Shown here: positions 36,149 through 46,240 of the stretch, in pieces
Layout of the letters: the number at the start of each line of letters is the position of its first letter
How positions within the stretch are numbered: position 1 is the stretch's first letter
Source: BCD1 sp965230565
GTDB taxonomy: Bacteria; Bacteroidota; Bacteroidia; Chitinophagales; Saprospiraceae
Reading direction: 5' to 3'
Assembly (NCBI GenBank): GCA_965230565.1
Contig: CBDDLH010000016.1
Location: 558,001-622,000 of the forward strand
Length of the DNA stretch: 64,000 nucleotides
Program-made: the position numbers and the translations under genes
Notes under the pieces: model-generated
Database searches by the model: none
Seen by the model: only the letters and a program-made list of their open reading frames with translations
What the model was told of the DNA's origin: nothing

Positions 36149-37501
36149 TTATCTGAAAGTTTTCAGACGTGTTAACCATTTCAAAGGTAAATAATTTGAT
36201 TTTTTAAGTTCTATAATTCCCCATAAATAGACTACCAGGTATTCAATCCCTACAACCCATAAATTTTCAAAATATGGATCATAGCTGTAATTGATATAAG
36301 TCAAAGTGATCAACCCTGACCAAACGACAGGGAATCTAAAATCTGTAAACATACACAATGCCAGCGGCAGAATAGCATACCATGGATGGACGGTTGGAGT
36401 AAAGGCCAGATATAGACAAATGGCAAACAGCATGCGTAAAGGCAATTTCCCCATTGAATATTCTTTCTCTTTTATGGAAGCCCGCAGGATACCCAAAAAA
36501 GTGAAAACAGCCAGGGCAGGACCAATATAAAAAATCAGATTATATCCTGAAAATATATACCCCAGCCAGCGCAACAAATAATAAACACTGGCATTAAATT
36601 CGAATTTTTGAAAATACAGATCCAGGCTGCTGCCAAAATTTGCCAGGAATACGCCATCAATCAACGGTATATGCAAAGCCACCAAAACCAACCCAATGAT
36701 AAAAAAGTAAATGGCAGCCATTCGCCAACCAATTCTTTTTATAAAAAACATCAGGAAAAGCAGCGGCAATAATTTTGAAGCTATGGAGAAAGCCATGGCT
36801 ACTGCTGACCAATATAGTCTGGTGCTTAACAACAGATAAATACTCAGCAGCAGGAAAAAGACCATTACCCCTTCGAAATGCAAATTACCTACAACCTCTA
36901 TGATCACAAGAGGATTTAAGGCATAAATAAGAATATTTTTTGGAGAAAAATTCAGCATTCTCAACAGAGGCGGAATAAGCATCAATGTTCCTACCTCAAA
37001 TACAAAAACAATTATTTTCATCACCACGGCACTCCAGTAAACACTGGAAGGAAATATCCAGGTGGAAACTGCAAATACTGCCTGAGCAACCGGAGGGTAA
37101 ATCGTATGATATTCCTGAGAATTCAGATTATTGAATAATTGTTCATCCAACCAGGGCTGCGTCCAGTTCTCAGCTACTATATCCTGAGGCAAGTAATGAA
37201 AAGGGTTATAACCATGATTGATGAGTCTCCCGTCCCAAATAAATCGAAAAACATCATCCGATAACTGCGGAAAGGCAAAAACCATAGCCAGGCGTAACAG
37301 AATGGCAAGTCCCAGATAAAAGGGCAAATCCTCTTCTAACACGGATTTCCAAATGAAATAGAAAGTCAGGAATGCCACAAAGTTTCCTCCAAGAATAACC
37401 TCAAAACGGGATTGATCCGCAATGAAACCGAGGACCATAATTGCCGTAGTAAATATTACCGCGAGTGCGACTGGTTCTTTTCTAATAGAAATTTGTCTCA
37501 T
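36149..37501 (-). CDS. integral membrane GT-C type glycosyltransferase
   Basis: A 450-residue protein with about 10-12 hydrophobic spans. The first long extramembrane loop holds PQLSDDVFRFIWDGRLINHG and NPFHYLP, followed by YHTIYPPVAQAVFAV. This is the arrangement of polyprenyl-phosphate-dependent mannosyl- or related transferases of the GT-C fold (GT87/DUF2029-like). The D-D pair in SDDVFRF is the likely catalytic site. It would use a lipid-linked sugar, and the DPM1-like gene two places upstream in the operon could make that donor. It lies 3 bases from the deacetylase gene and 12 from the family-2 transferase. Confidence 0.82.
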   Translation of the reverse strand: MRQISIRKEPVALAVIFTTAIMVLGFIADQSRFEVILGGNFVAFLTFYFIWKSVLEEDLPFYLGLAILLRLAMVFAFPQLSDDVFRFIWDGRLINHGYNPFHYLPQDIVAENWTQPWLDEQLFNNLNSQEYHTIYPPVAQAVFAVSTWIFPSSVYWSAVVMKIIVFVFEVGTLMLIPPLLRMLNFSPKNILIYALNPLVIIEVVGNLHFEGVMVFFLLLSIYLLLSTRLYWSAVAMAFSIASKLLPLLFLMFFIKRIGWRMAAIYFFIIGLVLVALHIPLIDGVFLANFGSSLDLYFQKFEFNASVYYLLRWLGYIFSGYNLIFYIGPALAVFTFLGILRASIKEKEYSMGKLPLRMLFAICLYLAFTPTVHPWYAILPLALCMFTDFRFPVVWSGLITLTYINYSYDPYFENLWVVGIEYLVVYLWGIIELKKSNYLPLKWLTRLKTFR

Positions 37502-37513
37502 TTTTGAGTGCTC

Positions 37514-39092
37514 CTACCCTTTCAACCTCAAATGTTTAACCGTGAAATAAAAAATTCCGCCGTATCCCAGGAATAACATCAGATGAAAGAAAAAGAAAGT
37601 GGTATTTTGAAGATATAACCCCAGGAACATCGCCCCAAGGAAATAGACTGAAAACAGCCCTTCAAAAATGGTAGTCCACGACAGTTTATAATTGATGTAC
37701 TGCTTGCTCTTGACCTTATCTGCAATATTTTTAATATTAAACTTAGGTGTTCTGACAAATGGGGATTTCTTCCCCCGGAACCCTTCAAAAACCGCAATGG
37801 TATTATGAAGAGCCAAGCCCATCGATAAACTGAGGAATAACGGGAACAACAATAGAAAGTTCAGGATTTGTTTTAAAGGACTTTGATCTTTATGTCCGAC
37901 TGCCTGAACATTGGCAACGTAATAAACGGCAATCACAGACAGAAAACCTGCCAGGAATACACCAAAGAAGTTCTTACTAATGCCCGCAGTAAAAATATCT
38001 CCTAAATAATAAAGCAGCGGAACACTAAACACGCCAATTATGAAAACAAATACGAAAATCGAACTGGCCAGCAAATGTACCGTTGTATGGATTTTTTCCA
38101 TAAAAGGCATCGAGGACCTCCAAATGGAAGGAAGCATTTTTCTGGCGGTTTCAGCTCCACCCTTCATCCAGCGAAACTGCTGGGATTTCAGACTGTTCAT
38201 TTCCACAGGCAATTCAGCAGGAGAACCTACTTCCTCCAGGAATCTGATCTTCCAACCTTTCAACTGTGCCCTTATACTGAGGTCCAGATCTTCTGTTAAA
38301 GTATCCGCCTGCCAGCCTCCGGCATCTTCAATTGTTTTCCTTCTCCATACTCCGGCGGTACCATTGAATTGCAACATATGTCCTCCTTCCATTCTTCCTC
38401 TTTGCTCAACAGTAAAATGCACATTCAATTGCAAGGCCTGCAACCTTGTAATGAGTGAATAATCCCCATTAATATGTTCCCAGCGTGTCTGAACGACGCC
38501 GACATTTTCATCATTAAAAAATGGAATGGTTGTTTTCAAAAAGTCTTTGCGTGGCAGGAAATCAGCATCAAAAATGGCAATAAATTCGCCCTTGGCCACT
38601 TTGGTAGCTTCTTTGAGAGCTCCTGCTTTAAACCCTGTTCTGTCTTCACGGGTAATAAGCACGATGTCCAACCCTTTAGCCTGGTATTCTTCCACCTTAT
38701 TACGGGAAATCTCCACCGTTTCGTCTGTTGAATCATCCAAAATCTGGACCTCGAAGCGATCTCTGGGATAATCGAATTCCGCTACGGTGTCAATCAACCG
38801 TTCAACCACATACATTTCGTTGAAAATTGGCAGTTGAACAGTAACAAAAGGATATTCAAGAATTTCCTCCTCTTCAAAAGAACCTTGCTGGACCATCAGC
38901 CTCTCCTGCCAGAGCCAACCTGGGTTTGGGCAATTTCGCTGCTTCTGCTTCTTTTCCTTTTTTAGCTATAGATTCTTTTGCCTGACCTCTTTTGTAGTGG
39001 TACAACAAATTGAATTGAAAAAGGCAATAAATGGTAATATATGCCAGCGCGATGGTGTAAATAATAAAAACTACTGCTCCTAAAATTGGCAT
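37514..39092 (-). pseudogene. membrane family-2 glycosyltransferase (cellulose-synthase-like), frame broken by one extra base
   Basis: A processive-type GT2 enzyme. The N-terminal membrane segment (ATG complementary to 39090-39092) reads MPILGAVVFIIYTIALAYIT, then a charged linker (KRGQAKESIAKKGKEAEAAK) that runs into a stop near 38874. The rest, in the next frame, has PFVTVQLPIFNEMYVVERLI, the DDSTDE motif, FDADFLP (DxD), TEDLDLSIRAQ and QQFRWMKGG (QxxRW), then C-terminal spans. Homologues carry both parts in one protein. Total length is one base more than a multiple of three. The shift lies in the linker between about 38874 and 38975. Probably an insertion error; separate genes are less likely. 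Confidence 0.85.
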
Positions 39093-39093
39093 T

Positions 39094-39792
39094 CTAAAGT
39101 AATTTAAAAATGGTCCATAAAATTTTATACCCTGCAAGGATCGTACCTTTAAGTGTCCCTGACACCTTTGAAACACCTATTCTTTTTCGATAACTAACCG
39201 GGACCTCCGTCACTTTCATTTTCTGACGGGCGGCCTTCACCTGCATCTCCACAGTCCAGCCATAGTTTGGGTCAGCCATTTTCAATTCCATTAAGCTTTC
39301 CCATTTCACAGCTCTGAATGGCCCGAGGTCTGTAAATTTGTAATTAAAAAGTAGTCGGATAAGTGTAGTTGCCAGCCAATTGCCAAATATCTGCTGCGGC
39401 ATCATAGCACCTTTTTCAAGGTTACCAAGTACTCTTGAACCTATCACGAGATCATGGTTCTTTTTGACAATAGGGCTGATTAGTTCTGGCATTTCTTCAG
39501 GATGATCGGAATAATCACCATCCAAAAAAACAATAATGTCGGGTTGGTCTTCAGGGGCTTTATTTATCAGGTGTTCAATTCCTTTTAAACAAGCACTGCC
39601 ATATCCTTTTACAGGCTGATCCAGAACAATGGCTCCTGCTTCTGCAGCAACCTTTGCTGTATTATCTGTACTGGCATTATTACATACGTACACATCTCTC
39701 ACAATATTTCCGGGTATATCTGCCAGTACCTTCCCAATCGACTCCTCCTCATTAAACGCAGGGATGATAACATCCACTTTGAGTGGTTCCAA
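39094..39792 (-). CDS. DPM1-like polyprenyl-phosphate glycosyltransferase
   Basis: A 232-residue soluble GT2 enzyme that transfers a sugar from a nucleotide donor to polyprenyl phosphate. It starts VDVIIPAFNEEESIGKVL. The nucleotide-sugar site includes NNASTDNTA and the DxD motif in VFLDGDYSDHPEEMPELI. The acceptor region GWTVEMQVKAARQKMKVTEV, then SYRKRIGVSKVSG, matches dolichol-phosphate mannosyltransferase-like proteins. It has no C-terminal GtrA-like spans. It is the first gene of a four-gene operon (GT2, GT2, GT-C, deacetylase) with gaps of 1-12 bases. Confidence 0.9.
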   Translation of the reverse strand: MEPLKVDVIIPAFNEEESIGKVLADIPGNIVRDVYVCNNASTDNTAKVAAEAGAIVLDQPVKGYGSACLKGIEHLINKAPEDQPDIIVFLDGDYSDHPEEMPELISPIVKKNHDLVIGSRVLGNLEKGAMMPQQIFGNWLATTLIRLLFNYKFTDLGPFRAVKWESLMELKMADPNYGWTVEMQVKAARQKMKVTEVPVSYRKRIGVSKVSGTLKGTILAGYKILWTIFKLL

Positions 39793-39886
39793 ATTTAGTC
39801 AATTTTTTAGTGACCGCAAAGATAGAAGATTTTAAATAAACTTTTCCTAATAAAGGATCACTATGATATTAAGCCCAATTTTTCAG

Positions 39887-42800
39887 TCAAGTACAAATCT
39901 CACCCTGTAAATACGGCAGGATAATATCGTTTTTATATTCGTTGGTCCCATCGTAAGTTAAAGTAACCACCTGAACACCTGTAATCCGTTTTATCTCATT
40001 GGCCATAGCTTCTGTCACCAATGACGGGCAGCAGAACGATGGGTTTGCCTGTACAAATAATTTAACGTCAGGATAATTTTTCAAAATAAAGAAAACCTTG
40101 AGGATATTATCGACAGATTCTCCGGAAAGAAATGGGTTGATATTAAATCTTTCCAGCTCCTTTTCCAACTTTCTGGGTTCAATGACCGGAGCAGGTCCCA
40201 AGAACCTTTCAAAATACCGATAATATTTTTCTTCGAACATCTTGACGACAGAAACCATCAATCGCAATTGGGCTGCTTTCAGGTAATCTCCTTTATGCAC
40301 AAGTAAGCGAATTCTATTAGGTTCAATAATTTTTTGATAATCGGAATAGGTTGTGGTGATTACTTCTCCTCCAGCCTCTTCAATTGCCCTGTGGAGATCC
40401 TGATTCATAACATCGTTATCACAAACATACACGTCTCCAAAAATGGCCACTTTAGGCTTCTCTGATTTCACAACTGGAATCCCGTCAAACAAGCCTAAAG
40501 CCTGCTGAACCGTCTTTTCTAATCCCTTATCTCCGGAAAACGCCTTTATAAGCACTTCAACACTTTGCTTCAACACCTCATCCGTTTCCCCGGGATTAAC
40601 TTCATAAGGTCTGATCTTGCAAGCGACCGCCCGTAACAATCCTCCTAGCATATATGCGAAATAGGCATAATAACAAGCCATGGGAGAAATCTCAAGGTGA
40701 GATAAAAGTCCGACATATACATTTGCCTTTTCAAAACCATTCCCCTGTTTTTCAAATACACTCTTGATGTATTGGGGATACAGCCTTATATTACAGGAAA
40801 GCTTGCTTTCAAACATCCAAAGCAGTGTTTTTTCCGGTGGCAAATCATTTTCCAAAACGTAATCGATAAACTCCTGTGCCAGGATACTCACGGGAAGGCA
40901 CTGCCCGGCATTATGAGCCATGCTTTTCCTGATAATCTGTTCATTTGAGTTCATTTGCCTGGCATCAATTCCCAATCGTTTCAAATTGGCCACCAGCAAA
41001 GGCGCAACAATAGGGTCCCAGTCCGGAAACATCAAAATCTTGCCCTCAATATCCCTGGCAACTTTGGGTAAAATAGTTCCGTTATAACCATCCTCTTTTT
41101 CCGAAGTTAAAAAAGCATGATTTCTAAATGATCGAATGGCTGCCTCTATCCTGGTTTCATAACCTACATTTGAATCATGTTCATCTATCTGTAAAATGAG
41201 ATAAGGCTTATTATGTCTGTGCATAATCTTTTTGAAATATTCGGTCACAAATGCATCAGGTGAACATTTGAAAGCAGTGACCAATACAGGATACAAGTTG
41301 TTTTTTTTAGCAACTTCACTCGTTGTTTCCAGAATTCTGGAAGCAAAATACCATGGAACGTTTTTGGCTATCATCCGGACTTCCTCTTCCGGCTCCGAAC
41401 TGACCGGAATCATATCCTGGTAAAAAGTTTTTATTCCCTGCTTATTAAAAATTTCCGGAATACCTTTATTAAGTCCCTTGGAAAGCACCACATATGGCCG
41501 TCCCATTAAAACAACCGAGAGGTCTTCTTTTTCATCGAATTCCTGCTCAAACAGCCTTACCAGATTTTCCTTTCTTTCTGAAAAAAATGCCATAGCTTCT
41601 TTCAGGGCCGCAGTTACCTTGAACAAGCTGATCTTTTCTTTGAATATCGGTTTTAAACTTTTCCATAAATCTTTGGCGACAAGAAAAGTACCCCTTGAGA
41701 AATCCAAAAAAGGAGAAATATGTTTATCCTGGATATTTTTAGATTTCATGGTATACACCAGAGAAGCACTGTACTGGGTATAATAACAATATAGTTTTTC
41801 AGCATTTTTTGCAGCATTACGATTGCTTAAATAAACAGGCATGAAAATGTAATCAGCCTTGTCGAGCAAATAAAGTGCATGACCATAATGAGCCGTAATG
41901 GGTGCACAAAATTCAGCACCGGCCACATATTTTCCTTCCTTTAGGGATTCTTTGAATGGTTCACTTGTTACCGTTCGTATAGACAGGTTGTCGAAAAAGC
42001 GTTTCCAGAGAGGGATTTCCTCAAATAAATGAAGGGAAGCAGGCAATCCAATAGAGATGTCATTTTCCAATGGTTTGGTTGCCTTGACATTTAAAACCTT
42101 TTTACGGGCTTTTAAAAGATCAAACCCTGCCTTGTTGGCTGAAATGTGTTTTTTTGTTTCATAATCGCGGCCACAAAGGAAACCGTAGGCAACGGTTTCT
42201 TCGTTGATCTCAGCCAAACTGATCCTGCAATTATTATTGCAAAGATCACATTGTTCAGTGCGAACAGGAATATTTGATTTATAAAGTTCAAGCCCCCGAA
42301 AACCAGTGGTACGTTTCTTCTCTTCCAACACCATTAAAGCCGCCCCCAATGCTCCGGTAAGGTGACACATATCCGAAACAAATATGGGCTGTTGTAATCT
42401 TTGCTCAAAAGCGGCAATCAGAGCCTTATTTCTTGCTGTTGCTCCCTGGAAACATACATGTTTTCCAATAGAGGCTTCTCCTGCTACTTTTTGCAAATAA
42501 TTTTCAGCTACAGAGTGTAGAACAGTTGCAAGGATTTCATTGGAGGAATACCCCTTTCCTTTTAAGTTGATTGATATCCCTTTCCATAAAAACGGTACAA
42601 CGATCACTGGCCAACGGTGCCTGTGCTGACAAAGCTTTATCGGCATACTCAAAAAGGCTACAATTCAATTTCTTTGCCTGTTCCTCAATAAAACTTCCTG
42701 TTCCGGCAGCGCAGACAGTATTCATTTGAGAGAAGGTAACTCTACCGTTTTCCATTTGTGTAAATTTGGCATCCTGTCCACCTATCTCAATAATCGTATC

Positions 42801-44106
42801 CGTTTCTGGACTGAGTTCAAAAGCTGCTCTTGCATGGGTCGTAATTTCATCCAGAATTAGATCTGCACCAATAATCTTACCGACAAAATTTCTACCTGAA
42901 CCGGTAGTGCTCACTCCTCTAATTTTAAAATGGATTTCTTCATTCGCCTGTAAGTCTTCAATGGATTCAAACAACGCTTTAACAGCGTTTAGAGGCGCTC
43001 CTGCTGTATAAGTATAAAAACCAACCAAAGGCTTTCTTATCCTGGACAAAAGCACTGCCTTGGTACTGGTAGATCCAATGTCAATACCCAGATAGCAGGA
43101 AAAATCCTTCAGGCTTTTTAAGTCCTGATAAATATCCACTTCCACATGTTTTGGATGGGTTGTAAAAACAGGCTTAAAGATGGTGGATGAATGGCAGGAG
43201 AAGTCCGGGTAATCACTTAATTTCAAATCAAGAGGTTCGTAATAGTACCCTTTGTCCTTTTTTTCTTTTTGCAATATTTCTTTGAGGCTGAATGGCTGCA
43301 TGGATTGATTTCTCTCAACACCATTTTTCAGACTCAAAAGTGCCGCTCCAAGGGCACCATAAAGATGTGCATTATCATCCTTGAGCACAGAGTCATCAAG
43401 GTAGTTTTCAAGGTGTTTAATGACAGCAAGATTTCTTGAGACGCCTCCACTAATCAAAATCGGAAGTTTTGGAGACTGATTTGCGAAAACAGTATCTACA
43501 ATATTTTTCACCAAACCTTTGCATAGACTATCTGCAATGGCTTCAATGGAATACCCCCTTTGCTGGGCATGAATAAGATCTGTTTTGGCAAAAACAGCGC
43601 ACCGGGAAGCAATGTCCGGAATATCCCCTTCGTTTTGAAGGGCCTTTTTACAAAAATCCTGAATACCTGCCAGGTTTAATCTGCTTGATTGTTGATCCAA
43701 AAAACTCCCGGTACCAGCTGCACAGGAAGAGTTTAATTTTGTGAAATCATAATGACCTTCATCATCAAACTGGATCAACATAAATTTCTCGGCTCCAATA
43801 TGCAAAAGAGACTTTGCTTTCTTGCAATACTTTCTTTTTGCCTCGATCAATGCCACCTGAGCATTGTAATGACTCACCAAACAGGAGTCAAATTTCACCG
43901 TAGAGGAAACACCTCCAATTCCAAGGACATTGCTGAAGGTCCAATTGTGCTTCAGCCTGTTCCAGGGCTCTATTTAAATTTCCCTGATGAAACCCGTAAA
44001 AGGTGTTGAGGATACTGCCATTCAAATCCAGTTGAACTACAGACAGGTAAACTGATCCGACATCTATGCCTAGAACAGTTGCCGTATTCGTAGGAGCACT
44101 TTTCAT
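39887..44106 (-). pseudogene. giant acyl-CoA dehydratase activase (two BadF/BcrA ATPase domains plus DUF2229-like), frame broken twice
   Basis: Rejoined, the product is about 1405 residues. It has a first ATPase domain of the actin/hexokinase fold (VLGIDVGSVYLSVVQLD; CAAGTGSFLDQQ), then a second (YLGIDIGSTSTKAVLLS; GVSTTGSGRNFVG; IEIGGQDAKF; CAAGTGSFIEEQ). A long C-terminal region resembles HgdB/DUF2229. The cysteine cluster EQCDLCNNNC may bind an Fe-S cluster. Such proteins energise electrons for 2-hydroxyacyl-CoA dehydratases or benzoyl-CoA reductases; the large fused forms are uncharacterised. Two breaks occur, near 43938 (before FSNVLGIGGVSST) and near 42551-42554 (in a GGGG run before YSSNEI). 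Each is cured by removing one base. Confidence 0.85.
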
Positions 44107-44278
44107 AATTAATCATTTTCATTAACTAATAAAAGCTCCGGAAGAAAGAACCGGACATGGTCCGGTGTTCTGGTAAAAAAGAAGGTAACGGCTTTACAGG
44201 TCAGGTTTCATTGAGCGTTAGAGAGGTTCAATCTGCCCAAAGTAGTTATAAGATACAAAAAACCAGCCTTTCAATCAA

Positions 44279-44302
44279 GGTGTATGCCCGTAAGCATACA
44301 CC
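44279..44302. terminator. hairpin downstream of the glucan operon
   Basis: GGTGTATGC pairs with GCATACACC (9 bases, loop CCGTAA) 32 bases after the last GH17 gene on the minus strand. The following minus-strand sequence has only a short T-rich stretch. It may end the glucan operon or stabilise its mRNA end. Confidence 0.5.
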
Positions 44303-44333
44303 AAAATTGAGTTTTTTTCAAAAATAAGATTAT

Positions 44334-45281
44334 CTACTCTTCTATTGTTTTAAAAACAGGAAGATCTTTGGCAACCAGTTTCGGGGAACGGTCTACTTTG
44401 TAAAGCCCCCAGTGTTTTTCAGGTTCCAAAGGTTCAGGAGATCCCTTCCAGGGTTCATCAAAGGCTTCAAACACATAGGTTAGAATTTGTTCCTCGTCCA
44501 CCCATTTCAGGAGTTCATTCAGGTAAACCTTTTGTTGTTCTTCTGAAACATTTTCGGGATCTATCCCTCTGCCATTAGAATTGGTGGCCCAACCTGCCTC
44601 AGTAATTACAACCGGCACATCAGGATACATTTCAGCTACACTATAATAATTTTCCTTAGTGTAATCCAAGGCTTCATTAATCCGCTTGTACTCCCAGACC
44701 GGATAGGTATGAATGGAAATAAAATCAATCTCCTCTACCAAAGGCTTCAATTTATTGAGCCAGGGCACATAATTTTCACAAAAGGTAACCGGCTGTTTAG
44801 CACCGTCTTTTATCATTTTGACATACTCGATCACATGATCAACAGGCACGTAGTGATCTGTCCAGTCCACACAAGCCTCATTTCCTGCGGAAAGGCAGCA
44901 AATGATGTCTGGATACTGATTTGCCATTGCGATGAGCTTGTGGATCCGTTTGAGATTCTGTATCCTGTTTAGCTCAAGCTGTTTTTCGGTATATGTCCCA
45001 CCGCCCCACGGACAACCGAAATTATTCATTTCAGCAACGATATAGGCGCCTAACATTACCTTGAAATTGAGCTTTTCCTTATGGATAACTTCCAGGACAG
45101 TCTCAGCGTGAGGGTCGCAATCGTATAAACGCAAATATTCCCACCGGCCGTGAAGTATCAGGAGATCTTCTTTAACCTGATCATAGCCAGGAAAAATGCC
45201 CCCGGGGTATTGTCCCTCACGAAAGCCAGAATAGCATATGGCCCTTCCATACGGAAAGAGCACTTTTTCAGTATTTGTCAT
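44334..45281 (-). CDS. GH17-like glycoside hydrolase, leaderless
   Basis: A 315-residue TIM-barrel enzyme of clan GH-A, closest to GH17 beta-1,3-glucan-active enzymes. The acid/base glutamate is E135 in SAGNEACVDW, and the nucleophile is E228 in VVITEAGWATNS. Barrel strands YLRLYDCD and DFISIHTYPVW also fit. There is no signal peptide, so it should be cytoplasmic and act on imported gluco-oligosaccharides, by hydrolysis or transglycosylation. It ends the six-gene operon, 49 bases after the other cytoplasmic GH17 gene, from which it is clearly diverged. Confidence 0.85.
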   Translation of the reverse strand: MTNTEKVLFPYGRAICYSGFREGQYPGGIFPGYDQVKEDLLILHGRWEYLRLYDCDPHAETVLEVIHKEKLNFKVMLGAYIVAEMNNFGCPWGGGTYTEKQLELNRIQNLKRIHKLIAMANQYPDIICCLSAGNEACVDWTDHYVPVDHVIEYVKMIKDGAKQPVTFCENYVPWLNKLKPLVEEIDFISIHTYPVWEYKRINEALDYTKENYYSVAEMYPDVPVVITEAGWATNSNGRGIDPENVSEEQQKVYLNELLKWVDEEQILTYVFEAFDEPWKGSPEPLEPEKHWGLYKVDRSPKLVAKDLPVFKTIEE

Positions 45282-45330
45282 TTAGAGTGTTCTTTAGTGT
45301 TCAGGTAACAAAAAAAGATGAGGCGTTGTT

Positions 45331-46215
45331 TTAAAATTTCAAATTTTCCTCTTTATCCCACAACCCCCAAAACGCCCCGACATCTCCCTCGGAACCAACT
45401 TTCCATGATTCATCAAATGAAGTGAAATAGAAAATTTCAACGTCCTCTTCTGCGGACCACTTTTGAGCATTGATGAAATATTTTATCGCACCGTCCTCAG
45501 AAGGTTCAGCTGCTTTGCAATTACTACCCTGACTAGGCCAGCCGGTTTCGGTAATGATTACTTTTTTTCCCTGACCTGCATGTACGGCTTGATTAAACAT
45601 CTGCTTCATATACACCAGGGAATAGTCCATATGACAGCCTTCCCAAAAAGGATAACAATTGGCAAGGATAACGTCACAGGCATCCGTAATACGAGGGCAG
45701 GCACTGAATTCATAATATGCATCCACGTAACCAACAGGCACATTCGGAATAGCTTTTTTCACCTGCTTAATATAATCGAGCAATTCATCCTCAGACAAAT
45801 CATTTCTGTACAATACTTCATTACCAACGGCTGCAATATCCACAAAACCCTTATTAGCCAGATCAATTAATGCGGCTATTTCCTCTTCATTTTTATCTTG
45901 CTCGGAACCCAGCCAGGCGCCTACCAAAGTTTTTAAGCCAAACTCTTTAGCTATCTGCGGGATCAACTCATTTCCTTCGATACAGGAGAAGGAACGGATC
46001 CATTTCGTATAAGGAGCAATGATGGCCATACGTCTCCTTATCTGAGCTTCACTCAATGTATCTCCTGGTTTTTGTCCTTCTACATAAGCACTGAAACACA
46101 ATCCGTGCATACCATTTTCGAGAACCTGTGAAAACAAGTCCCTGATCTCTTCCGGGCTTTTATTTGCATAATCCACCCCAGACAGTGATAACATTTTTTC
46201 TGGTCTGTATGACAT
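45331..46215 (-). CDS. GH17-like glycoside hydrolase, leaderless
   Basis: A 294-residue protein from ATG at the complement of 46213-46215 (MSYRPEKMLSLSGVDYANKS). The frame is open to 46323, but that part overlaps the end of the transporter gene and has no family similarity. The acid/base is E133 in AAVGNEVLYRND, the nucleophile is E224 in IITETGWPSQG, and a barrel strand is WIRSFSCIEG. At under 300 residues and without a signal it resembles the core GH17 domain alone. It is probably cytoplasmic and acts on short beta-1,3-glucans brought in by the adjacent symporter (25 bases upstream). Confidence 0.87.
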   Translation of the reverse strand: MSYRPEKMLSLSGVDYANKSPEEIRDLFSQVLENGMHGLCFSAYVEGQKPGDTLSEAQIRRRMAIIAPYTKWIRSFSCIEGNELIPQIAKEFGLKTLVGAWLGSEQDKNEEEIAALIDLANKGFVDIAAVGNEVLYRNDLSEDELLDYIKQVKKAIPNVPVGYVDAYYEFSACPRITDACDVILANCYPFWEGCHMDYSLVYMKQMFNQAVHAGQGKKVIITETGWPSQGSNCKAAEPSEDGAIKYFINAQKWSAEEDVEIFYFTSFDESWKVGSEGDVGAFWGLWDKEENLKF

Positions 46216-46240
46216 TTTTACTTTTTTTTTAAATATAAAA

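Noticed and set aside
38874..39176. Separate 100-residue membrane protein upstream of the GT2 gene
   Set aside because: Its hydrophobic segment is the expected N-terminus of the GT2 enzyme, and its charged linker runs straight into the frame break. One gene with an extra base explains it better.
42537..44106. Three separate activase genes
   Set aside because: Conserved segments continue across both breaks when single bases are removed (FSNVLGIGGVSST and YSSNEILATVLHS), so a single fused gene is the better model.
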